NCBI GenBank assembly: GCA_016213505.1
Contig: JACRAF010000061.1
Coordinates: forward strand, 62,001-126,000
DNA: 64,000 nucleotides
Origin: Devosia nanyangense
GTDB taxonomy: Bacteria; Pseudomonadota; Alphaproteobacteria; Rhizobiales; Devosiaceae
Reading direction: 5' to 3'
The notes under the pieces are model-generated. The model was given only the letters and a program-made list of their open reading frames with translations. It did not search any database and was not told the DNA's origin. The position numbers and the translations under genes were made by a program. Below, piece after piece: positions 17,639 to 26,119 of this stretch (the first letter of the stretch is position 1; each line of letters begins with the position of its first letter).

Positions 17639-18196
17639 CTACGGCTCGAGCTCGATGTCCCAGTAGAGATAATCGAGCCAGCTCTGGTGCAGATGGTTGG
17701 GCGGGAAGGCTCGGCCGTTGTTGTGCAGGTCATGCACCGTCGGCTGGAACGGCGCCTGCGTCGGGAACATCTTGATTTCCCTGGGCAGGCGATTGGCCTT
17801 CTTCAGGTTGCACGGCGCGCAGGCGGCGACCACGTTGTCCCAGGTCGTCCGCCCGCCCTTCGAGCGCGGGATGACGTGATCGAAGGTCAGATCGTCACGC
17901 GAGCCGCAATACTGGCACTGGAAGCGATCGCGCAGGAACACGTTGAAACGGGTGAAGGCCGGATGCCGCGCCGGCCTCACGTATTCTTTGAGCGACACCA
18001 CGCTCGGCAGGAACATCTCGAAGCTCGGGGATTTGACGATGCGGTCGTAACTCGAGACGATCTGCACCCGGTCGAGGCACACGGCCTTGATCGCGTCCTG
18101 CCACGACCACAGCGACAGCGGGTAATAGCTGAGCGGCCTGTAGTCGGCGTTCAGCACCAGCGCGGGGCACGAGTCAGGGGACACATGGACGGTCAC
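17639..18196 (-). CDS. HNH endonuclease
   Basis: HNH nuclease of a small, widespread alphaproteobacterial family; biological role unknown. A zinc-site pair CQYC (about 95-98) and later CAPC flank the HNH core FDHVIPRSKGGRTTWDNVVAAC. The N-terminal part (PALVLNADYRPLSYYPLSLWSWQDAI) is characteristic of this family and not of restriction or homing nucleases, so a housekeeping role is likely. The initiator is GTG with GGGAGTCTGAG before it. 185 residues, typical. Confidence 0.9.
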   Translation of the reverse strand: MTVHVSPDSCPALVLNADYRPLSYYPLSLWSWQDAIKAVCLDRVQIVSSYDRIVKSPSFEMFLPSVVSLKEYVRPARHPAFTRFNVFLRDRFQCQYCGSRDDLTFDHVIPRSKGGRTTWDNVVAACAPCNLKKANRLPREIKMFPTQAPFQPTVHDLHNNGRAFPPNHLHQSWLDYLYWDIELEP

Positions 18197-18290
18197 CTCA
18201 GACTCCCGCTGTGGGAATCGTCAGTACTCATAACGGCCATATACTACATGCAGTGTGACGCCGCTGTGAAGCGCCAAAACATGAGCAATT

Positions 18291-18953
18291 CTAGGCCTTG
18301 GCGGGCAAATGCGACACGAGGAACTCCGTCGCGAAATCAAAGCCGTCCGGCGTGATGGCGTGCCCGGCTCCCGACGAGATGTGAAAGCCGACATCGAACC
18401 CGGCTACCGCCAGAACTGCGGCGGCGTCGCGGCTGAACTGCACCGGAACCACATTGTCGATATCGCCGTGGATGATCGCCACCGGCGGCTTGGCCAGCGG
18501 CTTGGCACCGAACCCCTCGGGCGGAATGAAGGCGCCCGAAAACGAGACGATCCCCCACAGCTCCTCATCGAGCGAGGTGCCGACATGGAGCGCCATCATG
18601 GCGCCCTGACTGAAGCCGCAGAGCACCGTATCGCGGGCGCCGAGCCCGGTCTGCGCCCACAGGTCGCGAACGAACTCGACCAGCACCGGCCGAGCCTTCG
18701 CCGCGCCCTCGATCCGCCCGGCGTCGCGGTCGATCGCCAGTGGAAACCACTGATAGCCGGCCGGATTGATGTCGCAGGGCTCGGGCGCGTTGGGCGCGAC
18801 AAACAGCATATCGGGAAACACGTCGCGCCATTGGAGCCCAAGGCCAATGAGATCGGACCCGTCGGCGCCGTAGCCGTGGAGCAGCACCATCAACTGCCTC
18901 GGCGCAGCCCCGGATTTGGCCGGCAGCATCGGGCCCGAGAGTTTCGTGGTCAT
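18291..18953 (-). CDS. Carboxylesterase/phospholipase (alpha/beta hydrolase)
   Basis: Cytosolic serine esterase of the phospholipase/carboxylesterase family. The oxyanion segment LLHGYGADGSDL is near residue 25, the nucleophile elbow GFSQG has Ser115, the Asp is in IHGDIDNVVP (164-166) and the His in SGAGHAI (198). 220 residues, normal. The start is the ATG that overlaps the stop of the upstream glycosylase gene (ATGA); the frame is open further up but only as a shadow of that gene. The two form an operon. Confidence 0.9.
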   Translation of the reverse strand: MTTKLSGPMLPAKSGAAPRQLMVLLHGYGADGSDLIGLGLQWRDVFPDMLFVAPNAPEPCDINPAGYQWFPLAIDRDAGRIEGAAKARPVLVEFVRDLWAQTGLGARDTVLCGFSQGAMMALHVGTSLDEELWGIVSFSGAFIPPEGFGAKPLAKPPVAIIHGDIDNVVPVQFSRDAAAVLAVAGFDVGFHISSGAGHAITPDGFDFATEFLVSHLPAKA

Positions 18954-19612
18954 AGCGCGATACCCTCGGACTTGCGCAGCACCGTCGCATAGTAGCGCCA
19001 GAACAGCAGCGCCGCGGCGTGCCGGTACGGCGCCCAGGGAGCGGCGATTTCGACCAGTTCCCGGGCGGTAGGAAAGCTCTCCATGCCCAGAGCGTGGCCC
19101 ACGGCCTTCTGCAAGGCAAGGTCGCCGGCGGGAAAGATGTCGGGATGGCCGACGCAGAACATGAGGTAGATCTCGGCCGTCCACGGGCCGATGCCTTTGT
19201 GGGCGGTAAGGAGCGCGACGGCCTCGTCGGCAGAAACGTCGTCGAGCGCCGCGAAGTCGAGCGCCCCGCTCACGGCGGCTTCGGCGATCGTCCGCACGGT
19301 CCGATACTTGCCGGCCGAAAACCCGACGCCACGGACCGCAGCCTCATCGAGACCGAGATAGCCTTCGGGCTCGAGGGCGCCTTCGAGCATGGCGAAGCGC
19401 GACCAGATGGCCCGGGCGCTGGCCACCGAAAGCTGCTGCCCGCAGATCACCCGGACGAGACCGGGAAAGCCGCCGGGCGTCAGCCGGATGTCGAACGGGC
19501 CGGCGGTTCTGGCAATGGCCCGCAGCCGCCGGTCGCGCCGGAGCAGCGCCTCGAGCTGGCGGGCGAGCGCCTGGGCAGAATCGAGACGGCTGGTGAGTGG
19601 TTTCGGCGGCAT
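18950..19612 (-). CDS. DNA-3-methyladenine glycosylase II (AlkA-like)
   Basis: Base-excision repair glycosylase of the HhH-GPD superfamily, removing alkylated purines. The helix-hairpin-helix is LTAHKGIGPWTAEIYLMF (136-152) and the catalytic Asp is Asp164 in PAGDLAL. The VICGQQLSVASARAIW helix is also conserved. The short form (220 residues) lacks the AlkA N-terminal beta domain, as is usual in alphaproteobacteria. Its start is only 14 bases from that of the divergent gluQRS. Confidence 0.9.
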   Translation of the reverse strand: MPPKPLTSRLDSAQALARQLEALLRRDRRLRAIARTAGPFDIRLTPGGFPGLVRVICGQQLSVASARAIWSRFAMLEGALEPEGYLGLDEAAVRGVGFSAGKYRTVRTIAEAAVSGALDFAALDDVSADEAVALLTAHKGIGPWTAEIYLMFCVGHPDIFPAGDLALQKAVGHALGMESFPTARELVEIAAPWAPYRHAAALLFWRYYATVLRKSEGIAL

Positions 19613-19626
19613 GATAGAGGGGACGA

Positions 19627-20466
19627 ATGCCTGTCTTTCGCTTTGCGCCGAGCCCCAACGGCTACCTGCACCTCGGCCACGCCTATTCGGCGCTGTTCAC
19701 CGAGCACTGGGCCAGACGGCTGGGCGGCGATTTCCTGCTGCGCCTTGAAGACACGGACCCGACACGCTGTAAACCCGAATTTGCCGAGGCGATCCTCGAG
19801 GACCTGCGCTGGCTGGGCCTCGCCTGGCCCGAGCCGGTGATGATGCAATCGGGGCGGCTTGCCGTCTATGCCCAATACGCGGAGCGGTTGCGCGAAATGG
19901 GGCTGCTCTACCCCTGCTTTTGCTCGCGCAGTGAAATCGCCGAGGCCGCGACGGGCACGGACCCCGACGGCGCGCCGCTCTATGGCGGCACCTGCCGGCA
20001 TCTTTCCGCCGAAACCATCGCCCGCCGCCTCGCGCGGGGCGATCCGGTGCAATACCGGCTCGACGGCGCCCGCGCCATTGCCCGGGCCGGCGTATTGACG
20101 TTCACGGTGGCGCAGCCCACCCCGCTCGACCGCCCGCAGATCCGCTACGCCCGGCCGGCGCTCTGGGGCGACGTGGTGATCCAGCGCAAGGAGACGCCGA
20201 CCAGCTATCACCTGAGCGTCGTCGTCGACGATGCGGCGCAAGCCATCACCCACGTTACCCGTGGCCGCGACATGGAGCCCTCGACCGACATCCATGTGCT
20301 GCTGCAAATCCTGCTGGGTCTGCCCTCGCCGGCCTACACATTCCACAAGCTGATCCTCGACGAGGGGGGCAGGAAGCTGTCGAAGTCAAAGGGTGCGCCG
20401 ACGCTCAGGAACTTGCGAGAGGAAGGCTGGTCAGCAGCCGATGTGCGGACCAGGGCGGGGTTCTGA
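19627..20466 (+). CDS. gluQRS: Glutamyl-Q tRNA(Asp) synthetase
   Basis: Attaches glutamate to the queuosine base of tRNA-Asp. It is a truncated GluRS catalytic domain: the HIGH-like APSPNGYLHLGHAYSAL (motif at 15-18), zinc ligands CFCSRSEI and YGGTCRHL, RDM in TRGRDMEPSTDIHVLLQ, and KLSKSKG near residue 250. No anticodon-binding domain follows, and 279 residues is the standard length. Stop codons of this gene and the next one on the other strand abut with no space. Confidence 0.93.
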   Translation: MPVFRFAPSPNGYLHLGHAYSALFTEHWARRLGGDFLLRLEDTDPTRCKPEFAEAILEDLRWLGLAWPEPVMMQSGRLAVYAQYAERLREMGLLYPCFCSRSEIAEAATGTDPDGAPLYGGTCRHLSAETIARRLARGDPVQYRLDGARAIARAGVLTFTVAQPTPLDRPQIRYARPALWGDVVIQRKETPTSYHLSVVVDDAAQAITHVTRGRDMEPSTDIHVLLQILLGLPSPAYTFHKLILDEGGRKLSKSKGAPTLRNLREEGWSAADVRTRAGF

Positions 20467-21762
20467 TTAGAACTTCAGTTTAGCGCCAACGCCGACCTGA
20501 TTGTGCATTGCGATGTCGGGGCCGGCCGATCCCTGCACGAACGTCTCGACCCGCAACATATCCGTCGGCTCCCAGCCAAGGCGCAGGCCGTAATCGACGA
20601 ACGCCGTATTCTGCGAACCTCTCACCGTGCCGAGACCCGGAATGGTCGCGGTGATGCCACTGTGCGAGATGATGTATCCCGCGCCGGCTTCGGCCGTGAG
20701 GTCGATTGTGGGGGCCAGGTCGGTGGTCAGCGACACATTGCCCTTCACCGTGGTGAAGAAGCCAGTCTGTGCCGGAACGTTGACCGTGAAGCCCGTGAAT
20801 GTCTGAGTGAAGCCCGTCATACCCAGCGCCGTTTCGGCCAACGTGCCGGTGACGGCGAGCCGGGAATTCGGTGCCAGGTCGGTCAGGAGGCCACCTTTGG
20901 CGTAGAACGTGCCGAGCCCCGTGGGCACGGCCGAGCCGACATTGGGGAATGTCGTCTGCAGGGCGCCGGCAATGATGCCGCCTTCGGCAATCGGGCGGAA
21001 CGCGTTGATACCCGGCTCGACATAGCGCACGGCCACCGCACCAAGGATACCCGATGAGCGGCTCGACCCGGCCGCCTGATCGATGAGCGATACGCCGCCC
21101 AGGATGGAAAAACCTTCGGCGAGATTGTAGCGGCCACTGGCGCCCAGCATGTAGGACCCATAAGCACCGAAGAAGCCAACCTCGTTGCCGCCTTCAAGGG
21201 AATGATCGCCGCCGGTCAACAGACCCGCCGATGCATCAAGATGAGCGACCATCGCCGTCTGGTCCGTCGCGATGGTGATACGGCCCAATTCGGTGTAGTC
21301 GGCGCTGTCGATCGCAGCGAAGGTGAAACCGTCGGTCGCGTCAGCGAGGTCCAGCTCTGCCGTCGAGGTGACCTCGCCGTTCGAGCTCGCAACGAGATCG
21401 CTGTAAATGAAGGTGTCGTTGATTTCCGGGCCGGGGACGGTGACACCATCACTCGTGTCGTTGTGCTCGACCGAAAATTCGAGTTCGTCCCCGGCCTCGA
21501 CGTCATAGGCGCCGCGATAGTCGGCGGAATAGACGACAATGTTCCCTGTCGGAATGCTGGTGCTCAGCGGAAAACTGAAGGGGCAGGTGGCGATATCGCC
21601 GGCAAAGGCGACGAAACTGTCGAAGATGGTGGAGTAGGACGTGCCGTCGAAACTTGCCGTTGTGTTGTAGGAGCCCACGGGACAGGCATCAAAGGCCAGC
21701 GTCGGAGTCGATGCCGACGCGAAAGCGGAGAGGGCAAGGGCGCCGAGCGCGAGCTTGTTCAT
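20467..21762 (-). CDS. Outer-membrane-type protein: DUF4360-like head plus beta-barrel
   Basis: Exported protein of 431 residues. A signal peptide (1-23, LGALALSAFASASTPTLA) is followed by a region with Cys27, IFD (46-48), Cys60 and DYRG (81-84). From about residue 200 alternating hydrophobic/polar strands run to a terminal Phe (VGVGAKLKF), the hallmark of outer-membrane beta-barrels. The head shares the spacing CP.G / IFD / C / P.G / DYRG with the DUF4360 protein encoded immediately upstream, so I read it as a DUF4360-like domain fused to a barrel. The start is the ATG giving the signal peptide. A terminator separates the two genes. Function unknown. Confidence 0.7.
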   Translation of the reverse strand: MNKLALGALALSAFASASTPTLAFDACPVGSYNTTASFDGTSYSTIFDSFVAFAGDIATCPFSFPLSTSIPTGNIVVYSADYRGAYDVEAGDELEFSVEHNDTSDGVTVPGPEINDTFIYSDLVASSNGEVTSTAELDLADATDGFTFAAIDSADYTELGRITIATDQTAMVAHLDASAGLLTGGDHSLEGGNEVGFFGAYGSYMLGASGRYNLAEGFSILGGVSLIDQAAGSSRSSGILGAVAVRYVEPGINAFRPIAEGGIIAGALQTTFPNVGSAVPTGLGTFYAKGGLLTDLAPNSRLAVTGTLAETALGMTGFTQTFTGFTVNVPAQTGFFTTVKGNVSLTTDLAPTIDLTAEAGAGYIISHSGITATIPGLGTVRGSQNTAFVDYGLRLGWEPTDMLRVETFVQGSAGPDIAMHNQVGVGAKLKF

Positions 21763-21777
21763 TCGTCCATCCCCAGA

Positions 21778-21805
21778 ACAAGAAAGGGCGGCCTTTCGGC
21801 CGCCC
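21778..21805 (-). terminator. Terminator after the DUF4360 gene
   Basis: A perfect 8-bp stem GGGCGGCC/GGCCGCCC with a four-base loop is followed, on the minus strand, by TTTCTTGTTCT. It lies between the DUF4360 gene and the barrel gene, so the second probably has partial read-through or its own promoter. Confidence 0.7.
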
Positions 21806-21831
21806 GTTCGAAGCAATGCCTAAGCCTTAGC

Positions 21832-22428
21832 TTAGCACGATTTCCACTGCAGCTGGTAGATGATCGCGGCGCTCACGTCCTCGGAGTCGACGGTCGCCAG
21901 CGCATCCTTGTTCTGCACCGTGGTGACACGGATCGAGGAGTTGGTGCGCAGGTTCACGTCGGCACCGCACGCCGACCAGACCAGCGCCGAAGCGGTCAGT
22001 TTGTTCTTGATGAGATAGTCGGAGTCCAGCGGGCCGTTGAAGTTCTTGGCGAACCGCGGACCCTGCACGCCGGCGAAGAAATACTCGACGTTAAAGGTCG
22101 TCCGGGCGCCGGACGGGATGTTGTTGTAGCCGCGATAGTCGATGGCGAGGACCGAGACGCTGAGGCCCTGCGGCACATGCACCGGAATGGCGATATTGCA
22201 GCTCTTGCGGTCGAAGGTCTTGTTGGTGGTGCCGCCGGCTTCGACGAAGTACTCGTCGAAGATCAGGCTCAGCGACTGCTGGTCGGGGCTCAAGGTGGCC
22301 GAGACGGTGCCCGCCGGACAGCCGGTGCCGCCATAGCCGGGATCGCCGAGCAGAATGGTGTCAGCCTGGGCGAAGGTCGTGAACGTGCCGCCGATGAGGA
22401 GAGCGGCGATAGCCAAAATCTTTTTCAT
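21832..22428 (-). CDS. DUF4360 domain secreted protein
   Basis: Secreted protein of 198 residues with signal peptide (ILAIAALLIGGTFTTFAQA). The body matches the DUF4360 pattern as I know it: TGCPAGTVSATLSPDQQSLSLIFDEY, a second Cys at 77, PQGLSVSVLAIDYRGYNNIPSGA (97-100 DYRG), YFFAGVQGPRFAK, ALVWSACGADVNLR, and the ending ATVDSEDVSAAIIYQLQWKSC. Four Cys outside the signal peptide suggest disulfides. The family is found in fungi and bacteria without an assigned function. It lies upstream of the barrel protein that carries a similar head. Confidence 0.85.
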   Translation of the reverse strand: MKKILAIAALLIGGTFTTFAQADTILLGDPGYGGTGCPAGTVSATLSPDQQSLSLIFDEYFVEAGGTTNKTFDRKSCNIAIPVHVPQGLSVSVLAIDYRGYNNIPSGARTTFNVEYFFAGVQGPRFAKNFNGPLDSDYLIKNKLTASALVWSACGADVNLRTNSSIRVTTVQNKDALATVDSEDVSAAIIYQLQWKSC

Positions 22429-22608
22429 GTCTGCTGTCCCTGGGGTTGTGGGGGAACGACATCAGAAGCGATCGTTCGTGTCAGGACTATGATGGCCCCG
22501 ACCTGAAGCCGGTGTGAGAGTCGAATTCACCCTGCGTTCAGGATTCTACGAGATCGCGCGTCCCAAAGCTAGGCCGGTGACCGCCCGACGTCGCCCGCCC
22601 GTCCACGG

Positions 22609-23589
22609 TTAAGCCGTTCTGGTCGCGGGCGCGCCACTCGTCGATGACCCCACCAGCGGATCGAGGAGCGGCACCACGGTTGCAGCGACCGCCTGCGCGA
22701 ACGGGGTGCCGAACCCCTCGCCGAGCAGTTCGTCGAGGCGCGCGTCGCGCAGTTCGAGCGGATTTCGCCAGATGTAGCCCATCTTCGCCACCGCGCGGAC
22801 CACCGGGTCGACGAGACCGAGGAACCGCAGCAACAGCCAGGGGAATGCCGATATCCTGAGAGGAACCGACGATGCCTTGGCGATGGCTTCTCCCATCTGT
22901 TCCGGCGTCACGAAGTGGCCGGCGAAATGGAAGGTCTCGAAGGCGCCCAGCGTCGAGCGCAACGCCGCCAGCGCCTCGAAGGCGCGGCCCAGATCGGGCA
23001 GATAGGCCCAGCTGTGGCCGACCCCGCGCGCGCCCACGATGCTCACTTTGCGCCTGGCGATGTCGCGAAACATGATCTGGTCAAACCAGTCGCCGCTCGA
23101 GCGCGGACCGTAGAAGTCGCCGGCGCGGAGCACGATCACCTGCAGATCGCCGCGCGCCGCGGCGTCGCGGAACATCTGCTCGACGCGCACCCGGACGCCG
23201 CCGCGCGGCGTCGCCGGCAGCTGCGGCACATCCGGCGTCAGTACAGCATTGTCGGCGGCGAAATTGTAGATGTTGCCGGGAAACAGCATGGTCTTGCCGG
23301 TTGTTCCGATGGCGGTGAGGACGCGGGCCATCTGGGCCTCCATGCGACCGTTGAACCAGGAATCGTAGCGCAGGTTCAACGCATTGACGACGATCTCGGC
23401 ATCGCCGACGGCGCGTCGCATATCCTCGATGTTCTCGGCGTCGCCCTGGACGAACCGCACGCCCATCAGGTGATGCTTGTCGCTGCGACCCATGCCGGTG
23501 ACGTCCCATCCGGCGGCCGCAAAAGCCTCCGCCGCGTGCCGGCCGACGTGGCCGTTGACCCCCAGAACGACGACTTTCCCCTTGCTCAT
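22609..23589 (-). CDS. NAD(P)-dependent epimerase/dehydratase-like protein
   Basis: Atypical/extended short-chain dehydrogenase. The Rossmann nucleotide motif is GVNGHVGRH (about 9-17), and the rest follows the NAD-epimerase pattern (DAENIEDMRRAVGDAEIVVNAL, PGNIYNF, LRAGDFYGPRSSGDWFD). The Tyr-x-x-x-Lys motif of classical members is not obvious, so it may bind nucleotide without the usual catalysis. Substrate unknown. It diverges from a LysR regulator, which probably controls it. Confidence 0.82.
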   Translation of the reverse strand: MSKGKVVVLGVNGHVGRHAAEAFAAAGWDVTGMGRSDKHHLMGVRFVQGDAENIEDMRRAVGDAEIVVNALNLRYDSWFNGRMEAQMARVLTAIGTTGKTMLFPGNIYNFAADNAVLTPDVPQLPATPRGGVRVRVEQMFRDAAARGDLQVIVLRAGDFYGPRSSGDWFDQIMFRDIARRKVSIVGARGVGHSWAYLPDLGRAFEALAALRSTLGAFETFHFAGHFVTPEQMGEAIAKASSVPLRISAFPWLLLRFLGLVDPVVRAVAKMGYIWRNPLELRDARLDELLGEGFGTPFAQAVAATVVPLLDPLVGSSTSGAPATRTA

Positions 23590-23667
23590 CTCACTCTCCT
23601 AGGCTGTGAACGGGCCGAAGATACCCATTCACAAGCGCTGCGAAATCGTCGATGACTGAAGATAGGC

Positions 23668-23679
23668 CATTCAAGAATG
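23668..23679. promoter_or_regulatory. Short palindrome in the epimerase/LysR divergent region
   Basis: CATTC-AA-GAATG is a perfect inverted repeat right before the LysR start, inside the 91-base gap. LysR proteins usually bind such short dyads in their own divergent promoter; this assignment is positional inference only. Confidence 0.3.
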
Positions 23680-23680
23680 C

Positions 23681-24616
23681 ATGGGTGCCATGACGACGCA
23701 TGAACCCGACTGGGCGTTGTGGCGGAGTTTTTCCGCGGTGGTCGCCAATGGCTCATTATCGGCCGCCGCCCGCCGCATCGGCTATAGCCAGCCGACGCTC
23801 GGCCGTCATATCGAAACGCTGGAACAGCAGCTCGGTGTTGCCCTGTTCGACCGCACACTGCAGGGGCTGCGGCCGACCGAGACGGCGCTCAGGCTCTACC
23901 AGTCGGTGTCGGCCGCCGAAGCCAAGCTGTCCGAGGCGACGCTGATCGCCGAGGGCTCGACCGGGGACCTCGAAGGCACGGTGCGGATCACCGCCAGCAC
24001 CGTGGTCTCCCACTACATCCTCCCGGCGATCCTGCGCTCGATCCGCGAGCAGTTCCCCGCTATCGCGCTCGAACTGGTGCCGTCCGACTCGGTCGAGAAC
24101 CTGCTGCTGCGCGAATCCGATATCGCCGTGCGCATGTTCCGTCCCACCCAGCTCGAGCTGATCGCCAAAAAGCTCGGCGAACTTCCGATCGTCTGCACTG
24201 CCCATGCGAGCTATTTGGGCGCCAGAGGCACTCCGGCCACGCCCGCCGAACTCATCGGCCACAGCCTGATCGGCCTCGACCGCTCGGACCTGATCATCAC
24301 CGAGGCCAAAAAGATCGGCATCGATCTCAAGCGCAGCGACTTTGCGCTGCGCACCGACAGCCAGACGGGCGGCTGGGAGCTGCTCAAGGCCGGGCTCGGC
24401 ATCGGCTTTGCGCAGGCCAGTCTCGTTGGCGACACGCCCGGCATGCGGGCGCTGCTGCCGATGCTGAAGATTCCGCCGCTCGACGTGTGGCTGACCACCC
24501 ATCGGGAACTGTTCCTCAGCCCGCGGATTCGTGCCATCTATGACCGCCTCGCGGTGGGACTGAGCGGCTACATTGCCCGCACCAGCCACCGCGCCCCGTC
24601 AACGGACCAGCCATGA
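23681..24616 (+). CDS. LysR-family transcriptional regulator
   Basis: LysR regulator: winged helix-turn-helix at the N-terminus (WRSFSAVVANGSLSAAARRIGYSQPTLGRHIETLEQQLG), linker helix, then a periplasmic-binding-like effector domain from about residue 90 (GTVRITASTVVSHYILPAIL). Length 311 is normal. Transcribed away from the epimerase gene, its likely target. A second ATG nine bases in is an equally possible start. The stop overlaps the next gene (ATGA). Confidence 0.9.
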   Translation: MGAMTTHEPDWALWRSFSAVVANGSLSAAARRIGYSQPTLGRHIETLEQQLGVALFDRTLQGLRPTETALRLYQSVSAAEAKLSEATLIAEGSTGDLEGTVRITASTVVSHYILPAILRSIREQFPAIALELVPSDSVENLLLRESDIAVRMFRPTQLELIAKKLGELPIVCTAHASYLGARGTPATPAELIGHSLIGLDRSDLIITEAKKIGIDLKRSDFALRTDSQTGGWELLKAGLGIGFAQASLVGDTPGMRALLPMLKIPPLDVWLTTHRELFLSPRIRAIYDRLAVGLSGYIARTSHRAPSTDQP

Positions 24617-24816
24617 ACCCTGTCGTTACGCTCATCACCGTCATCGCCGTCGGCGCTGTCGCGGTCATCCTCTTCATGGGGCTGTGGAATATGTTCAGGG
24701 GCGGCGACGCCAACCGCAGCCAGATGCTGATGCGGGCCCGCGTCGTTGCCCAGTTCGTCGCCCTGGTGGTGCTGCTCGGCGCGCTGTTTCTGTTCGGCAA
24801 GGGGAATGGCGGCTGA
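24613..24816 (+). CDS. Twin-transmembrane HIG1-like small protein
   Basis: Membrane protein of 67 residues with two hydrophobic helices (TLITVIAVGAVAVILFMGLWNMF and FVALVVLLGALFLFG) joined by a basic loop GGDANRSQMLMRARVV. This matches the short HIG1-type proteins encoded before cobalamin adenosyltransferase in many rhizobia. Its start overlaps the LysR stop and its stop overlaps the next start (TGATG). Function in bacteria unknown; mitochondrial relatives associate with respiratory complexes. Confidence 0.8.
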   Translation: MNPVVTLITVIAVGAVAVILFMGLWNMFRGGDANRSQMLMRARVVAQFVALVVLLGALFLFGKGNGG

Positions 24817-25409
24817 TGGTCAAGCTCAACAAGATCTACACCAAGACCGGCGACGACGGCACCACCGGGCTGGTGCGCGGCCCGCGCCGGCTGAAATACG
24901 ACCTGCGCGTCAACTGTTTCGGCACTGTGGACGAGGCCAATGCGGCGATCGGGGTGGCGCGGCTCTCGACCGTGTCGATGCCCAAGATCGACAACATGCT
25001 CAGCCGCGTCCAGAACGATCTCTTCGATCTCGGCTCGGACCTGGCGACCCCCGGCGTCGATCCCGAGGGCACGACCCCTTCGCTCAGGATCACCCCAGCG
25101 CAGACGCAGTGGCTGGAGCAGATGCTCGACCAGTTCACCGCCGGGCTCGCGCCGTTGACCAGTTTCGTGCTGCCGGGCGGCACAGCGCTCTCTGCCGCCC
25201 TCCACGTCGCCCGCACCGTGGTGCGGCGGGCCGAGCGGCTGGTGGTCGAACTGGCGCTCACCGAGACGTCGGTCAATGCCGAGACGATGGTCTATCTCAA
25301 CCGGCTCTCGGACCTGCTGTTCGTCCTCGCCCGCGTCGCCAACTCCAACGGCAGGGAGGACGTGCTGTGGACCCCCGGACGGTTCGGGCATGACGGCAAG
25401 TCGGACTGA
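24816..25409 (+). CDS. PduO-type cob(I)alamin adenosyltransferase
   Basis: Transfers adenosyl from ATP to cob(I)alamin, making coenzyme B12. The ATP loop near the N-terminus reads KIYTKTGDDGTTGLVRG, followed by VNCFGTVDEANAAIGVAR; the helical bundle ends RRAERLVVELALTE, LNRLSDLLFVLARVAN. These are the PduO-class (not CobA/CobO) marks. 197 residues, typical. The ATG is picked because it overlaps the HIG1 stop; the frame is open farther upstream without similarity. Confidence 0.93.
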   Translation: MVKLNKIYTKTGDDGTTGLVRGPRRLKYDLRVNCFGTVDEANAAIGVARLSTVSMPKIDNMLSRVQNDLFDLGSDLATPGVDPEGTTPSLRITPAQTQWLEQMLDQFTAGLAPLTSFVLPGGTALSAALHVARTVVRRAERLVVELALTETSVNAETMVYLNRLSDLLFVLARVANSNGREDVLWTPGRFGHDGKSD

Positions 25410-25424
25410 CGGGAGCACCGGCCG

Positions 25425-25880
25425 ATGAGCTACGTGCAGACCGTGATCAAGCCCGACGAGCGCATCCTCGCCACCGGCCATATGCACTGGATCGTCTATG
25501 CGCGGGGCACGGTGGTGATGATCCTGGCGCTGGCGTGCCTGCTGGCGGCGGTGCCCGACGGCATCGCGATCCTCCTGCGCGTCGTCGGCGGCCTGTTGGC
25601 GGTCATCGCCCTGGTGCTGCTGTTCCAGGCGTGGTTCGCCAAATGGACCACCGAGATTGCGGTGACCAACCTCCGTGTCATCCAGAAGCGCGGCTTCATC
25701 CGCCGCATCACCGGCGAGATGAACATGGACAAGGTCGAGTCCGTCATCGTCGACCAGACGCTGTTCGGGCGCATTTTCGACTACGGCTCGATCGTCGTGC
25801 GGGGCACCGGCTCGGGCATCGAGGGGCTGCACTTCATCGCCAAGCCGATCGAACTGAGAAGCGCCATCGTCGTCCGCTGA
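25425..25880 (+). CDS. Bacterial PH-domain membrane protein
   Basis: Integral-membrane protein with an N-terminal region and two adjacent hydrophobic helices (about 27-67), then a soluble bacterial pleckstrin-homology-type domain of the DUF304/YdbT kind: WTTEIAVTNLRVIQKRGFIRR and MNMDKVESVIVDQTLFGRIFDYGSIVVRGTGSG. 151 residues. Role unknown. It follows the adenosyltransferase by 15 bases and probably ends that operon. Confidence 0.85.
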   Translation: MSYVQTVIKPDERILATGHMHWIVYARGTVVMILALACLLAAVPDGIAILLRVVGGLLAVIALVLLFQAWFAKWTTEIAVTNLRVIQKRGFIRRITGEMNMDKVESVIVDQTLFGRIFDYGSIVVRGTGSGIEGLHFIAKPIELRSAIVVR

Positions 25881-25883
25881 GCT

Positions 25884-25895
25884 TTGGTTAACCAA
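25884..25895. promoter_or_regulatory. Palindrome with CtrA-like half site upstream of small genes
   Basis: TTGGTTAACCAA is a perfect 12-bp palindrome in the short gap, and includes TTAACC, the core of CtrA half sites. A further TTTACC follows at 25912-25917. Both precede the small gene at 25940. Assignment to CtrA is speculative. Confidence 0.3.
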
Positions 25896-25939
25896 GCGGG
25901 GCAGGCTTTCGTTTACCGCGCCGACCTACCATCGCGGGC

Positions 25940-26119
25940 ATGGACGCCGTCGCCCAACTCCTGGCCATGAAAACCGCGGGCACCCAGCAGCTGGCGCAGA
26001 TCGCCGTCATGCGCCGGGCGCATCAGATGGACATGCAGCTCATCGAGATGATCGACGGGGTCACCAGCCAGGCGCCGGCGCCGGCCGGTCAGGGCCGCAT
26101 CGTCGACAAGCGCGCCTGA
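25940..26119 (+). CDS. Small protein, resembles YjfB-type putative motility proteins
   Basis: A 59-residue frame: it begins MDAVAQLLAMKTAGTQQLAQ, then a predicted long amphipathic helix with IAVMRRAHQMDMQLIEMIDG, and ends in a Pro/Ala/Gly tail. The layout recalls the short YjfB proteins annotated as putative motility factors, but similarity is weak. Its stop overlaps the next start (TGATG), which supports a real two-gene operon. Palindromic TTAACC elements lie upstream. Confidence 0.55.
   Translation: MDAVAQLLAMKTAGTQQLAQIAVMRRAHQMDMQLIEMIDGVTSQAPAPAGQGRIVDKRA

Noticed and set aside
20503..22506. Long plus-strand open frames opposite the DUF4360 and barrel genes
   Set aside because: They mirror the minus-strand genes, whose signal peptides, cysteines and terminator are convincing.
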